Part shown: one piece after another, positions 12,998 through 13,691 of the stretch | Layout of the letters: every line of letters begins with the position of its first letter | How positions within the stretch are numbered: position 1 is the first letter of the stretch | Source of the DNA: JBGTIS01 sp041745535 | GTDB lineage: Bacteria > Bacteroidota > Bacteroidia > Cytophagales > Cyclobacteriaceae | Length of the DNA: 13,691 bases | Direction of reading: 5' to 3' | Assembly: GCA_041745535.1 (NCBI GenBank) | Contig: JBGTIS010000219.1 | Location: 1 to 13,691 of the forward strand | Made by a program: the position numbers and the translations under genes | The notes under the pieces: generated by a model | What the model was told of the DNA's origin: nothing | Database searches by the model: none | Seen by the model: only the letters and a program-made list of their open reading frames with translations

Positions 12998-13691
12998 ATG
13001 ATTTCAGAACAAATCAATGCTACCGATGCTTTCAAGGAAAGTCTAGGGGTGAACTTATCCAAAGCCATGATGAAAACTATGCTGATGCCTGCAAAGTGTA
13101 CAATGGGATGATTGACAAACATCCTAAAATGATTGCGAAATGTGCGGATATAGCCGATGTAATTACGGCTGTCAATTTTGCCAGAGAAAACAATATGCTG
13201 CTTGCCGTTCGGGGCGGAGGCCACAATGGCGGCGGGCTGGGTACCTGCAACGATGGACTGGTGATTGACCTTTCCCGAATGAAGGGGGTGCATGTGAACC
13301 CGAAGCAAAAAACCGCGGAGGTGGAAGGTGGTTGCACCTGGGGTGATGTGGACCATGCCACCCATGCCTTTGGCCTGGCTACTCCCAGTGGAATTATATC
13401 AACCACCGGTGTAGGAGGCCTTACCCTGGGCGGGGGTATCGGGCACCTGTCGCGAAAATTTGGGCTTACCATCGACAATCTGCTATCAGCTGATCTGGTG
13501 CTGGCCGATGGCCGTTATGTAACCGCCAGCGAAGATGAAAATGATGACCTCTTCTGGGCCATCAGAGGGGGAGGCGGCAATTTTGGTGTGGTAACCTCAT
13601 TTAAATTCAGGCTGCATCCATTGGATATGATTGTGGCAGGCCCCATGCTTTGGGAACTGGAAGACACCCAGGCAGTGATGAAATTCTTTGA
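12998..13691 (+). pseudogene. FAD-linked (BBE/FAD_binding_4-type) oxidoreductase, frameshifted near start, 3' end outside window
   Basis: From ATG 12998 the protein reads MISEQINATDAFKESL, then meets a frameshift at about 13042-13049 and continues in the next frame as GELIQSHDENYADACKVYNG to the window edge. One missing base restores the usual family N-terminus. The main frame has RGGGHN (13210-13227), whose His (13222-13224) fits the flavin-linking histidine of the berberine-bridge/VAO-like family. It also has VGGLTLGGGI (13411-13440) and RGGGGNFGVV, which line the FAD site. In bicovalent family members a Cys precedes the GVGG stretch; here it reads IISTTGVGG, so only a His link is expected. 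The substrate is unknown. If the base loss is real, the gene is probably dead unless translation begins at a later ATG (13108). If it is a sequencing error, it is an intact enzyme. An upstream in-frame ATG at 12965 is less likely. Confidence 0.8.

Overview
The window looks like chromosomal DNA of a Bacteroidota bacterium, most likely in or near the Chitinophagaceae (Chitinophaga/Niastella type). This is inferred from AT-rich intergenic DNA, weak or absent Shine-Dalgarno sequences, -7 boxes of the Bacteroidota form TAnnTTTG, and gene families typical of that phylum: lysine-rich cold-shock domain proteins, a DUF922-like HExxH protein, and a glucose-fructose-oxidoreductase-like Gfo/Idh/MocA protein. 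No rRNA, tRNA, CRISPR array, transposase or integrase is visible.

Layout. Positions 1-1089 (minus) hold the first 363 residues of a contractile tail sheath protein that runs off the left edge. It is probably the first gene of an extracellular contractile injection system or phage-tail-like cluster lying outside the window, and an unusual nested inverted repeat sits upstream of it. Two cold-shock genes follow on the same strand (1311-1763 and 1864-2055), the smaller one with a clear terminator and a likely promoter. Next come a small helical hypothetical (2597-2896, plus) and, converging on it, a membrane-protein remnant (2785-3099, minus). A zone rich in dyads leads into an intact glycogen debranching enzyme, glgX (3536-5674, plus).

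From 5677 to 8292 everything is on the minus strand: a frameshifted relic, a secreted HExxH (DUF922-like) protein, two membrane-associated hypotheticals and a 43-residue CPEC-motif protein. A structured GC-rich intergenic segment (8347-8432) precedes a small conserved-looking plus-strand gene (8612-8878). A Gfo/Idh/MocA oxidoreductase (9042-10229) and a 66-residue hypothetical (10323-10523) follow on the minus strand.

The right-hand part is gene-poor and shows decay. It has about 1 kb without genes, containing a GC-rich palindromic island and a 4-copy, 43-bp tandem array of potential hairpins (11111-11282). A helical hypothetical (11547-11924) and a MITE/REP-like inverted-repeat element (11974-12107) come next. 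Then there is an MFS transporter pseudogene that is truncated and frameshifted and has a doubled TM4 motif. The window ends in an FAD-linked oxidoreductase whose first 15 or so codons are out of frame with the rest by one lost base.

The genes do not form one pathway. The best candidates for further work are the sheath gene and its nested repeat, the 43-bp hairpin array, the structured element at 8347-8432, and the repeated single-base losses near the right end, which could be real decay or sequence error.
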